In this document: positions 1 through 5,214 of the stretch, in pieces | How the letters are laid out: each line of letters starts with the position of its first letter | How positions within the stretch are numbered: position 1 is the first letter of the stretch | Assembly: GCA_900544635.1 (NCBI GenBank) | Contig: UQVV01000102.1 | Coordinates: 1-6,598 of the forward strand | DNA length: 6,598 nucleotides | Direction of reading: 5' to 3' | DNA from: an uncultured Cloacibacillus sp. | Lineage (GTDB): Bacteria; Synergistota; Synergistia; Synergistales; Synergistaceae | The notes under the pieces: model-generated | The model's database searches: none | Seen by the model: the letters and a program-made list of their open reading frames with translations, nothing else | What the model was told of the DNA's origin: nothing | Made by a program: the position numbers and the translations under genes

Positions 1-6
1 AACATG

Positions 7-12
7 ATTATA
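7..12 (-). promoter_or_regulatory. Possible -10 box for a gene beyond the left edge
   Basis: The minus strand reads a perfect TATAAT here, just past the terminator of the lytic transglycosylase gene, where a promoter for the next leftward gene would be expected. No convincing -35 hexamer lies 16-18 nt upstream, and the target gene is outside the window, so this is only a weak candidate. Confidence 0.25.
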
Positions 13-48
13 CATCGCCGCGCCGCGCGAACGCAGGCGGCGGAGCAT

Positions 49-77
49 AAAAAAATCGGGAGGCGCGCGGCCTCCCG
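49..77 (-). terminator. Rho-independent terminator of the lytic transglycosylase gene
   Basis: On the minus strand a perfect 8-bp stem (CGGGAGGC pairing with GCCTCCCG, 57-64 with 70-77) encloses a 5-nt GC loop. It is followed after one base by seven T residues (55-49). It begins 27 bases past the stop codon of the SLT gene, the normal place for an intrinsic terminator. This is the clearest terminator in the window. Confidence 0.9.
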
Positions 78-103
78 GTTACGTCAGAGTGTTTTCGTCT
101 TTC

Positions 104-970
104 TTAATATCCCATAGCTTCGGAGTGGCTCTTGAGCTGAGCCACGTTCTTGTTGACCTTTTTCAGATAGTTGGTCGCGATGCCGCCGTAGTATCTGTTG
201 AGCGCCTTCTGCACCGTGCCGTAGGCCGTGATGTAGCGCGAGAGTATCAGCACGCCGGCCTCGACCCCGCGCTCCGGGTCGAACATGTGGTCGCGCGTCG
301 GCGCTATGCCCTTCGCGCGCAGCATTCCGTTGTGGACCTTCCACATGACCTGCATGACGCCGAGCGCCCCCGCGCTGCTCTTCGCGTTCGGGTTGAAGTG
401 GCTCTCGGCCTTCGCTATGCCGACCGCGAGGTGCGACGGCACGCCGTACTTGATGCTGTAGAATACGAGCGCGCTGGCCTCGCGCCAGGCCGTTTCGTAA
501 GATATCTTCGGATTCACCTTTCTGATGAACGTCGCGGTGTTCGCCACGCTGCGCTGCTTCGCGGGCGGCAGCTTGTCGAGCCTGTTAAGCGTGCTGAGCG
601 GGTGGTCGTGACGCCATTTCGCGAGATCTTCCTCCGTCAGCCCCTGATGCTTCAGCGCGCTGTATATCGACTGGTCGTACCTGGCCGACCGCGCCTCCTC
701 GCGCCGCTTCTCCATTTTCGCCTTCGTCGCGGCGTTGTCCTGCGCGATGCGGAGTATCTGGCTCCGTATCTTTTCCGCAGCCGTCTGCGTCTCGGCGGAT
801 TTTTCCGCCGGCCTTATCACAGTTTGATCCGAGAGGGTGGTATGTGTTTTCGGCTGTGGTTCCGTGCCGCCCATTCCAGCGTTCGGATGGATGACGATGG
901 AGAGCGTGAGCAGGAGCATAGCTGCGATCCGCGGCAGATGGAAATGCCGCTTTCTCATTAGTTTCCGCAT
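104..970 (-). CDS. Exported lytic transglycosylase, SLT domain
   Basis: Predicted peptidoglycan lytic transglycosylase, which would cleave the MurNAc-GlcNAc bond in the cell wall outside the cytoplasmic membrane. Residues 1-31 look like a signal peptide: basic MRKLMRKR, a hydrophobic stretch at 16-27, then small residues around 30-35. There is no lipobox cysteine, so a soluble or loosely held envelope protein is expected. Residues 55-95 are charged and probably helical. The C-terminal SLT domain spans about 165-275: the catalytic Glu is E189 in AKAESHFNP, GALGVMQVM (201-209) is the conserved second motif, and ALNRYYGG (256-263) replaces the usual AxAYNAG-type motif, keeping the Tyr but not the Asn. 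The ATG at 970 is preceded by a perfect AAGGAGGT at 975-982; an alternative ATG at residue 5 would be farther from it. It has its own promoter and terminator, so it is probably monocistronic. The family is clear; the exact subfamily and any gene name are not. Confidence 0.92.
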   Translation of the reverse strand: MRKLMRKRHFHLPRIAAMLLLTLSIVIHPNAGMGGTEPQPKTHTTLSDQTVIRPAEKSAETQTAAEKIRSQILRIAQDNAATKAKMEKRREEARSARYDQSIYSALKHQGLTEEDLAKWRHDHPLSTLNRLDKLPPAKQRSVANTATFIRKVNPKISYETAWREASALVFYSIKYGVPSHLAVGIAKAESHFNPNAKSSAGALGVMQVMWKVHNGMLRAKGIAPTRDHMFDPERGVEAGVLILSRYITAYGTVQKALNRYYGGIATNYLKKVNKNVAQLKSHSEAMGY

Positions 971-1083
971 ATTTACCTCCTTGAGTTCGAACGCGGCGCG
1001 GAGCTTTCTCTCCGAAAAGCGGACTCTGTCCGCCGTCTCTTGGATTTTTTTCAGTAGCGTCCGCCGCCGGCACTCTAAACGCG
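971..1083 (-). promoter_or_regulatory. Structured 5' leader of the lytic transglycosylase gene
   Basis: If transcription starts about 7 nt past the -10 box at 1090-1095, the mRNA carries a leader of roughly 110 nt. It can form GCGGAC-AGA-GTCCGC (1033-1019, 6-bp stem, triloop), followed directly by TTTT (1018-1015). It can also form CGGAG/CTCCG (1014-1010 with 1003-999, 6-nt loop). The first hairpin plus TTTT resembles a short terminator, and the CTTT/AAAG bases around it allow alternative pairing. I could not match the leader to any riboswitch class I know, so regulation by RNA structure is only a possibility. Confidence 0.35.
975..982 (-). promoter_or_regulatory. Ribosome binding site of the lytic transglycosylase gene
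   Basis: The minus strand reads AAGGAGGT, a full match to the anti-Shine-Dalgarno sequence, 4 nt before the ATG at 970. It favours the first ATG over a second in-frame ATG 12 nt further on. A perfect 8-bp palindrome, GTTCGAAC (985-992), sits immediately upstream. Confidence 0.85.
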
Positions 1084-1089
1084 GTTTCT

Positions 1090-1117
1090 ATGATAACGGC
1101 AAGAGCCGAGAAGTCAA
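1090..1117 (-). promoter_or_regulatory. Sigma70-type promoter of the lytic transglycosylase gene
   Basis: The minus strand reads TTGACT (1117-1112, five of six consensus bases), a 16-nt spacer, then TATCAT (1095-1090, five of six). It points toward the SLT gene, with a predicted start near 1083. The spacer contains a small CGGC/GCCG inverted repeat. This is the best-matching promoter in the window. Confidence 0.65.
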
Positions 1118-1125
1118 GGCGGAGG

Positions 1126-1160
1126 GGCCAAACGCCGCGTTTTGCAAGGCGCGGCGGGCC
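1126..1160. repeat. Inverted repeat next to the -35 box
   Basis: GCCGCG (1134-1139) pairs with CGCGGC (1150-1155) around a 10-nt loop that itself contains the palindrome TTGCAA. An outer GGCC/GGCC pair (1126-1129 with 1157-1160) extends the structure across a small asymmetric bulge. It lies 9 bp upstream of the -35 hexamer at 1112-1117. It could be an operator or the 3' end structure of the upstream DUF3137 transcript; there is no T-run on either strand. Confidence 0.4.
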
Positions 1161-1227
1161 GTCCGCTTAATTTCGCGGCGCAGATACAGTCGCCGGAGAA
1201 TGTTTTTCGTTAAGAATCGGGCGCGGG

Positions 1228-1261
1228 AAGCCGCCGCCGCGGGCGCGGACGCGGCTTTTTT
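1228..1261 (+). terminator. Terminator-shaped hairpin facing the plus strand
   Basis: On the plus strand AAGCCGC (1228-1234) pairs with GCGGCTT (1251-1257), with an inner CCGCG/CGCGG stem (1237-1241 with 1244-1248). Six T residues follow (1256-1261). On the minus strand the same hairpin has no T-run, so its polarity is opposite to every gene in the window. It has the form of an intrinsic terminator, but no plus-strand gene is visible upstream. Confidence 0.5.
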
Positions 1262-1358
1262 ACGTTTTCTTTAAGTTGCGGCGAATTGTAAAAGCTCCGT
1301 AAAACGGCTGAATTGTACGACGCGCGGCTGCAATTTACGCCGCCGCGCGCGTTTTGCG

Positions 1359-2300
1359 TCATTCGGGTAAATCTATGAGAAGCTCCGCGGCTTTGCGCAG
1401 GACGGCTATGTCGCCGCCGAGCCGCTCCTTCTGCACGCCCACCGGCTCGTCGAGGACGGGGACGAACATTCCGCGCCGCTCGACCGCGGCGTAGAGCTTT
1501 TCCCCGACGAAGACGAGCGAGACCGGCGCGCCCGCCGCCTCCGAAAATTCCATAATCTTCCCGATGAGCTGCGGCGTCAGGATGTAATAGGCGTTGTGCT
1601 CGTCATCCGCGAAGACGTTGAATTTGTCGTTGAAGGCGGCGTTCTCCGTCATTATCTTATGTTCGGCGCGCGAGCCTCCGGTGTCGGTGAAGAGCTCGCG
1701 CCGGAAGACCTGCACGAAGCCGTCGCTCTTTTTCGTGTCGTCGAAGCGCGAGAAGCACATCACCTGACCGTCGAAGAGCGTCTGAAGCTCGCGCTTCTTC
1801 TCCTTCTTCACCATGCGGCGCGCCGTCACGTCGCTGATGCGGAAGCGCACGCCCTCGTAAAGCCCGGTCAGCAAATCCTCGCGCTTGAAATACTTTTTGT
1901 CGCCGCACTTGACGACCGCGGCGTCGCGCACCTCCTCCCACTCAAAGCCCTCGCGGCTGCGGAACTCGAGCTGCGAGAAGCCGGGGAGCGCGCCTATAAT
2001 CGGCAGCACATATTTAGCCTTGAAGCTCTCGACGAAGCGCGCGTGCGCGCGGCGCGCGACGATTGTGTGAAGAAAGCCGAAGGTCCCCGCCGAGGCCACA
2101 ATCGCCGCGATTGCGTTCTTCATCATCGCGGAGCCGCCGCCGTCCGCGAACTCGTGCGTGTAGAAGAGCCACCAGTAAAGCGGAAACGCAAGCGCCGCGA
2201 GCGCGTAGGCCAAGTACGTGCGCTTCTTCGCGCTCTCGCGCAGAGCGTCGAGCTCCGCCTCGCTTATCGCTTCGTCCGCCGAAAAGGTCTTATCAGTCAA
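1359..2300 (-). CDS. DUF3137 family membrane protein
   Basis: A 313-aa membrane protein of unknown biochemical role. Residues 1-28 are charged and probably cytoplasmic. Two membrane segments lie at about 29-48 (YALAALAFPLYWWLF region) and 59-81, joined by a short DGGGS loop. The rest (about 82-313) is a soluble domain with the features I associate with DUF3137: the stretch from AAFNDKFNVF to YYILTP at 221-243, then VSLVFVGEKLYAAV (260-273). The start is TTG, not ATG: an in-frame TAA lies 6 nt upstream, no other start occurs for 58 codons, and an AAGGT sits 5 nt before it. The gene overlaps the end of lemA by 8 nt (TTGACTGA holds both the start and the stop), which suggests translational coupling. 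LemA and DUF3137 genes are neighbours in other bacteria, which supports both calls. Assignment rests on motif memory, not on a search. Confidence 0.8.
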   Translation of the reverse strand: MTDKTFSADEAISEAELDALRESAKKRTYLAYALAALAFPLYWWLFYTHEFADGGGSAMMKNAIAAIVASAGTFGFLHTIVARRAHARFVESFKAKYVLPIIGALPGFSQLEFRSREGFEWEEVRDAAVVKCGDKKYFKREDLLTGLYEGVRFRISDVTARRMVKKEKKRELQTLFDGQVMCFSRFDDTKKSDGFVQVFRRELFTDTGGSRAEHKIMTENAAFNDKFNVFADDEHNAYYILTPQLIGKIMEFSEAAGAPVSLVFVGEKLYAAVERRGMFVPVLDEPVGVQKERLGGDIAVLRKAAELLIDLPE

Positions 2301-3006
2301 AGTTTACCTTGAACTCCCTTTTTTTATCGTCGATTTCGTAGAACTCCGCCTTCTCCATGCCGTGGATGCGCGCGACGACGAGCCACGGGAACGACGCTAT
2401 CGTCTGGTTGTAGAGCGAGACGTTCGCGTTGTAGAGGCGGCGCGCCGCCTGGAGATGCTCTTCAACGTCGCTGATGGAGCGTTGGAAATGCTCCATAGAT
2501 ACCGACGAATAGAGCACGGGGTACTGCTCCGCGAGCGCGTTGACCGCCGTGCCGACGCCGCCGAGGCTCTGCTGAATCGACGAAAGCAGGCCTATCTTCT
2601 CGCCCGCGCTCAGTTTGCGCCCCGCAGCGCCGCTCTTCTTGCCGCGCCGCTGCTGCGCCAGCTTCGTCTTGATTTCCGCCATCTTCGCGGACTGCGCGGC
2701 GACGGCTTCGTTTATCGCGTCGGCCTGCTCGCGCGTCAGCGCCCCGCCCTCCTGCGTCTTGTCCGTAACGTCCGCGCCGCTGCGCAACCCCGTGACCGCC
2801 GTGTAGGTTTCATACTCGTGGCTGAGAAATTTCTTGACCGCCTCGATTTCCTCCGAGAGCAGGTCGTAGCGCTTCTCGAGCGCCACGTCGATGTCCGAGC
2901 CGCCCTCCTCGACCTTCACCGCGAGGCGGCGCAGCCTGTTGTAAATCGAAACATATCCGATGACTGCGGCGAGCGCCGCGCTTCCCGCTATCATGTACGT
3001 CTGCAT
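2293..3006 (-). CDS. lemA: LemA family protein
   Basis: LemA family membrane protein; its molecular function is not settled. From the start chosen here it has 237 residues. A single N-terminal membrane helix (about 5-21) leads into YNRLRR, followed by the family signature DIDVALEKRYDLL (38-50) on a long helix. AARRLYNANVSLYN and the FPW motif (188-208) and the C-terminal AEFYEIDDKKREFKVNF complete the LemA pattern. It is longer than the usual 180-200 residues because of a polar insert at about 80-145, rich in Ala, Lys and Gln. An upstream ATG at 3054 would add 16 residues, but it has no SD and overlaps a TATAAT. The ATG at 3006 has GGAGGAGG 11 nt upstream and puts the membrane helix at the N-terminus as in other LemA proteins. 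It is followed with an 8-nt overlap by the DUF3137 gene. Confidence 0.88.
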   Translation of the reverse strand: MQTYMIAGSAALAAVIGYVSIYNRLRRLAVKVEEGGSDIDVALEKRYDLLSEEIEAVKKFLSHEYETYTAVTGLRSGADVTDKTQEGGALTREQADAINEAVAAQSAKMAEIKTKLAQQRRGKKSGAAGRKLSAGEKIGLLSSIQQSLGGVGTAVNALAEQYPVLYSSVSMEHFQRSISDVEEHLQAARRLYNANVSLYNQTIASFPWLVVARIHGMEKAEFYEIDDKKREFKVNFD

Positions 3007-3017
3007 CGCGAAATCGT

Positions 3018-3025
3018 CCTCCTCC
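3018..3025 (-). promoter_or_regulatory. Ribosome binding site that decides the lemA start
   Basis: The minus strand reads GGAGGAGG, 11 nt before the ATG at 3006. The spacing is slightly long, but the alternative ATG at 3054 has no purine-rich site before it. This supports the shorter form of LemA. Confidence 0.6.
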
Positions 3026-3055
3026 GGCGTCCGCAATGCGCGGCCCGCCGCCATA

Positions 3056-3061
3056 ATTATA
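3056..3061 (-). promoter_or_regulatory. Candidate -10 box for the lemA-DUF3137 operon
   Basis: The minus strand reads a perfect TATAAT. Transcription would start near 3049, giving a leader of about 43 nt to the ATG at 3006 and excluding the ATG at 3054. No good -35 hexamer is visible at 16-18 nt; that position is taken by the 9-bp hairpin at 3067-3090. Confidence 0.4.
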
Positions 3062-3066
3062 CGACA

Positions 3067-3090
3067 GGCCCCGCCTGATGCGGCGGGGCC
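3067..3090 (-). terminator. Perfect 9-bp GC hairpin after the EamA gene
   Basis: GGCCCCGCC (3067-3075) pairs perfectly with GGCGGGGCC (3082-3090) around a 6-nt loop. It starts 40 bases past the stop of the EamA gene and could end that transcript, but on neither strand is it followed by a proper T-run, so it is not a classical intrinsic terminator. It also covers the expected -35 region of lemA and might serve as an operator. Confidence 0.45.
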
Positions 3091-3130
3091 CGGAAATTAT
3101 GCGCGCGGCTTTAATTCGCGGCGCGCTCCG

Positions 3131-4012
3131 TCATTCGTTTTTCTTCGAGAGCGCGAGCAGCAGGATGCCGGAGAAGAGCACCGCGACGCCCGCGGAGCCT
3201 ATCAGCGAGAGGCGCTCGCCGAGCAGGACGGTCGAGAGGAACCACGCGGTCAGCGGCTCTGCGAGGCCGAGCGTGTAGACGACGCCGAGCTCGACGTTCT
3301 GCACGCCTATCGTGAAGAGCGTGTACGGGATTACGGTGCTGAGGAAGGTAAGCAGCGCCATGCAGAGCGCGCCGCGCGGCGTGAGCATCCAGGCCGCGTC
3401 GCCGGCGACAAGCCAAGGCAGAGCCATGAGCGCGCTGACGCCGCTCACCATCGCTATCGTCTCGTACGCGTCGCGCTCTATCATGCGCAGGCCGACGCCC
3501 TCAAGCGCGAAGGAGAGCGCGGCGCAGAAGGCGAGAAACACGCCGAGGACGCTGACCTCGAGCGCGCCGCTGCTGCCGCCGAGGACGAGCATGACGCAGC
3601 CCGCGACTGCGAGCGCGGTTGCGGCGTACCAACGCGCGGAGAGGCGCTCGCCGAAGAAGAGCCGCCCGCAGATTCCCGCGACGGGCGGGGCCGCGCCTAT
3701 CGCGACCATCGTGCCGACGGCGACGCCGGTCATGCGCACGGCGGTGAAAAAGGTGAGCTGATATGCCGCGAGCCCAGCCGCCGCGAGCAGCACGCCGCGC
3801 ACGCTCCAACCGCCCGCGAAGAGCCCGCGCCCGCGCTTAGCGAGCATGAAGAGCATCAGGACGATGCCGGAGAATACGACGCGCGCCGAGCCGACGGTCA
3901 GCGACGACGCGCCCTCGGGCGCGAAGGCCTGTATCGTCCCCGTCGTGCCCCAGCACATTCCGGCCGCGAGGACGCAGAGCGTGCCTTTGAGAGAATTTTT
4001 GGAAACCGCCAT
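3131..4012 (-). CDS. EamA/DMT-superfamily transporter
   Basis: A 293-aa inner-membrane protein of the drug/metabolite transporter superfamily; members commonly export amino acids or other small metabolites, but the substrate cannot be read from this sequence. About ten hydrophobic helices can be drawn (roughly 9-29, 37-57, 71-91, 96-117, 127-146, 153-171, 185-205, 212-233, 243-262, 270-287). They form two EamA repeats (about 10-144 and 153-287). The internal duplication is visible in the matching GERLS motifs at 121-125 and 265-269, the second within AEPLTAWFLSTVLLGERLS. WGT at 21-23 in the first helix is also typical. GGGAGG lies 7 nt before the ATG and overlaps the stop codon of the upstream gene, so the two are almost certainly co-transcribed and probably coupled. 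Length and topology are normal for the family. Confidence 0.92.
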   Translation of the reverse strand: MAVSKNSLKGTLCVLAAGMCWGTTGTIQAFAPEGASSLTVGSARVVFSGIVLMLFMLAKRGRGLFAGGWSVRGVLLAAAGLAAYQLTFFTAVRMTGVAVGTMVAIGAAPPVAGICGRLFFGERLSARWYAATALAVAGCVMLVLGGSSGALEVSVLGVFLAFCAALSFALEGVGLRMIERDAYETIAMVSGVSALMALPWLVAGDAAWMLTPRGALCMALLTFLSTVIPYTLFTIGVQNVELGVVYTLGLAEPLTAWFLSTVLLGERLSLIGSAGVAVLFSGILLLALSKKNE

Positions 4013-4019
4013 GAGCTTT

Positions 4020-4025
4020 CCTCCC
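4020..4025 (-). promoter_or_regulatory. Ribosome binding site of the EamA gene, overlapping the upstream stop
   Basis: The minus strand reads GGGAGG, 7 nt before the ATG at 4012. Its first G is the last base of the TAG stop codon of the preceding gene. Ribosomes finishing the upstream gene would stop on this site, an arrangement typical of coupled translation. Confidence 0.75.
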
Positions 4026-5032
4026 TAGACGCGGCAGCAGCCGCAGGCCTCCATGCGGCGCACCGGATGCGCGACGTGCGGCAGCAGCTCCCATATAAGC
4101 TCGCGCCTGTCTTTGACGGCGAAGAGCGCCTCTTCCGAAAGCGTCCATATCTCGAAGGGCTCGGCCCCCTCCGTCAGAGCCGCGCCGAAGCGCGAGAGCC
4201 GCTCCGCGCGCTCCGCGGCCTCGGCCTCCTTCGCCGAGACGAGGTAGAGCACGCTGATGCTGTCCTGTTCCTGCTCGTCGATGTCGAAGTAGTCCGTCAG
4301 CTCGACGCGGCGCATGAGCGTCGTCCAGCGGCGGAATTTTGAAATTTCCGCGAGCTCGCATGATTCGTCGCCGCCGTCGAAGACGAAGGCGAAGCGGTCT
4401 GTGTTCACGAGGCGCATCGGGTCGTTCGGATGCGGCTTGAAATGGTCGTAGCAGCGGTGGTCGTAGCGGCAGACGTAAAAAACGTCGGGCATGTATGCGT
4501 CTATCTGCGCGCGGTGGGCTTCCGTCCATGCCGCGGCCTTCGCGCATGCGGCTTCGAGCCTGCCGCGCCGCCCCCAGAGGCCGCCCGGGACGAACTCCGC
4601 CTCCATCTCCCGCTGCGCCGCGCCCTCCATGTAAGGCCACGAGAGAGCGCCGTCCTTTACGCTGAAAAGCTCCGCGTCCGGGACCTTCGGGAACATTTCA
4701 AGCCGCGGCCTCGTGTAATACTGCTTTATGCCCCAGCGCTGCGCGTGCGCGGCGTCGAGCTTTTTCAGGAATTTCGCGGCGCGCACGGAGCGTGCGCGGT
4801 CGGCGGGGGCTTTGCCCGGCTTCTCGTCGAGGAAGTTTTCGAGCGCCGCGCGGCGGAACTCCTCCGCGCCCGCCTCCGTCAGCGAATAGATACCGCCGCG
4901 CCCGTCGAGCAGCCCTTCTCCCGCAAGCGACGCGACCGCCTCCATGTCGGCCCCCTCGGCTTCGAGCATCTGCCCGTCCCAGCACGGATAAAGCGTGTCG
5001 AAAAGCGTTATAAGCATCATGTTGTCCGTCAT
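4025..5032 (-). CDS. Unrecognised protein with winged-helix-like N-terminus and Cys/His cluster
   Basis: I do not recognise this 335-aa protein. Residues 1-60 look like a small winged-helix module: helical stretches, then GLLDGRGGIYSLTEAGAEEFRR (39-61), where IYSLTEAG resembles the wing of a transcription-factor fold. The middle (about 100-260) is mixed alpha/beta and soluble; it contains C188, H192, C194, H197 and H201 in CRYDHRCYDHFKPHP, a possible metal-binding cluster. Residues 263-310 include a charged helix and a predicted strand, and the protein ends in EACGCCRV with three cysteines. There is no signal peptide or membrane segment, so it is probably cytoplasmic. AAGGAGG lies 6 nt before the ATG at 5032. 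It is the first gene of an operon with the EamA transporter, 12 nt away. A regulator or sensor of the transporter is one possibility, but this is inference from position and the N-terminal pattern only. Confidence 0.85.
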   Translation of the reverse strand: MTDNMMLITLFDTLYPCWDGQMLEAEGADMEAVASLAGEGLLDGRGGIYSLTEAGAEEFRRAALENFLDEKPGKAPADRARSVRAAKFLKKLDAAHAQRWGIKQYYTRPRLEMFPKVPDAELFSVKDGALSWPYMEGAAQREMEAEFVPGGLWGRRGRLEAACAKAAAWTEAHRAQIDAYMPDVFYVCRYDHRCYDHFKPHPNDPMRLVNTDRFAFVFDGGDESCELAEISKFRRWTTLMRRVELTDYFDIDEQEQDSISVLYLVSAKEAEAAERAERLSRFGAALTEGAEPFEIWTLSEEALFAVKDRRELIWELLPHVAHPVRRMEACGCCRV

Positions 5033-5038
5033 GACGCG

Positions 5039-5045
5039 CCTCCTT
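5039..5045 (-). promoter_or_regulatory. Ribosome binding site of the unknown 335-aa gene
   Basis: The minus strand reads AAGGAGG 6 nt before the ATG at 5032, a near-ideal site and spacing. It fixes that ATG as the start, even though two further ATG codons follow at residues 5 and 6. Confidence 0.8.
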
Positions 5046-5051
5046 TACGGC

Positions 5052-5080
5052 TTTATATAGAATTCTGCGTTGCCGGTTAA
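5052..5080 (-). promoter_or_regulatory. Candidate promoter of the unknown gene-EamA operon
   Basis: The minus strand reads TTAACC (5080-5075), 17 nt, then TATAAA (5057-5052). The hexamers match the sigma70 consensus at four and five of six bases. The start would fall near 5045, giving a very short leader that begins at the SD. A second AT-rich hexamer, TATTAT (5086-5081), is an alternative -10 with a longer leader but no good -35. Confidence 0.45.
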
Positions 5081-5125
5081 ATAATAGCCCGCGAGGGCGC
5101 GCGGAGAAAGAGAGAGAAATTAACA

Positions 5126-5152
5126 GCGGCTGTGAAATTTTCTCACAGCCGC
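5126..5152 (-). terminator. Strong hairpin after the repeat-protein gene
   Basis: A perfect 10-bp stem (GCGGCTGTGA at 5126-5135 with TCACAGCCGC at 5143-5152) has a 7-nt AT-rich loop. On the minus strand it is followed by TGTTAATTTCTCTCTC, a T-rich but interrupted tail. It is probably the main terminator of the repeat-protein gene. Confidence 0.65.
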
Positions 5153-5162
5153 GGGGAAAAGT

Positions 5163-5187
5163 CCCGCCGCGCGCGCACGGCGGCGGG
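5163..5187 (-). terminator. First of two tandem hairpins after the repeat-protein gene
   Basis: CCCGCCGC (5163-5170) pairs with GCGGCGGG (5180-5187) over a 9-nt loop. On the minus strand it is followed by ACTTTTCC, a short T-run. It begins 27 bases past the stop codon and precedes the stronger hairpin at 5126-5152, so the two may act as tandem terminators. Confidence 0.5.
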
Positions 5188-5214
5188 AGGCTAAAAGTTT
5201 CGGCGCGCGCGGCG

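Larger units (their letters stand above)
971..1358. other. 388-bp intergenic region
   Basis: This is the only gap over 300 bases. It holds the promoter, leader and RBS of the lytic transglycosylase gene, the inverted repeat at 1126-1160, the plus-facing hairpin at 1228-1261, and three imperfect copies of CGGCTGAATTGTA (1279-1290, 1305-1317, 1325-1337). Close to the DUF3137 stop is an 8-bp stem, CGCGCGGC/GCCGCGCG (1349-1342 with 1328-1321), with no T-run, which may act as a weak 3' end structure for the lemA-DUF3137 transcript. I see no convincing protein gene or tRNA in it. Confidence 0.7.

Noticed and set aside
89..961. A 290-residue open frame on the plus strand, antisense to the lytic transglycosylase gene
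   Set aside because: The opposite strand encodes a clear SLT domain with signal peptide, SD and terminator; this frame is Arg-rich and featureless.
585..1073. A 162-residue minus-strand frame overlapping the 5' part of the SLT gene
   Set aside because: It uses another frame of the same DNA, has no domain, and conflicts with the signal peptide and SD of the SLT gene.
837..1274. A plus-strand frame ending just past the plus-facing hairpin, including a possible 24-codon ORF with GGAG before the ATG at 1200
   Set aside because: The hairpin lies inside the frame before its stop codon, the peptide is simple Ala/Arg-rich sequence, and most of the frame is antisense to the SLT gene and its leader. 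A non-coding RNA is a better, still unproven, explanation.
3007..3054. Longer LemA starting at the ATG at 3054
   Set aside because: That ATG has no SD, lies 2 bp from a TATAAT so it may not be transcribed, and adds 16 polar residues ahead of a helix that is normally at the N-terminus.
2218..3078. A 286-residue open frame on the plus strand across lemA and the DUF3137 start
   Set aside because: It is antisense to well-supported genes, with biased composition and no recognisable domain or SD.
2960..4342. A 460-residue open frame on the plus strand
   Set aside because: It lies antisense to the lemA, EamA and unknown genes, is extremely rich in Arg, Glu, Ala and His, has no SD, and shows no domain. 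It results from GC-rich codons read in reverse.
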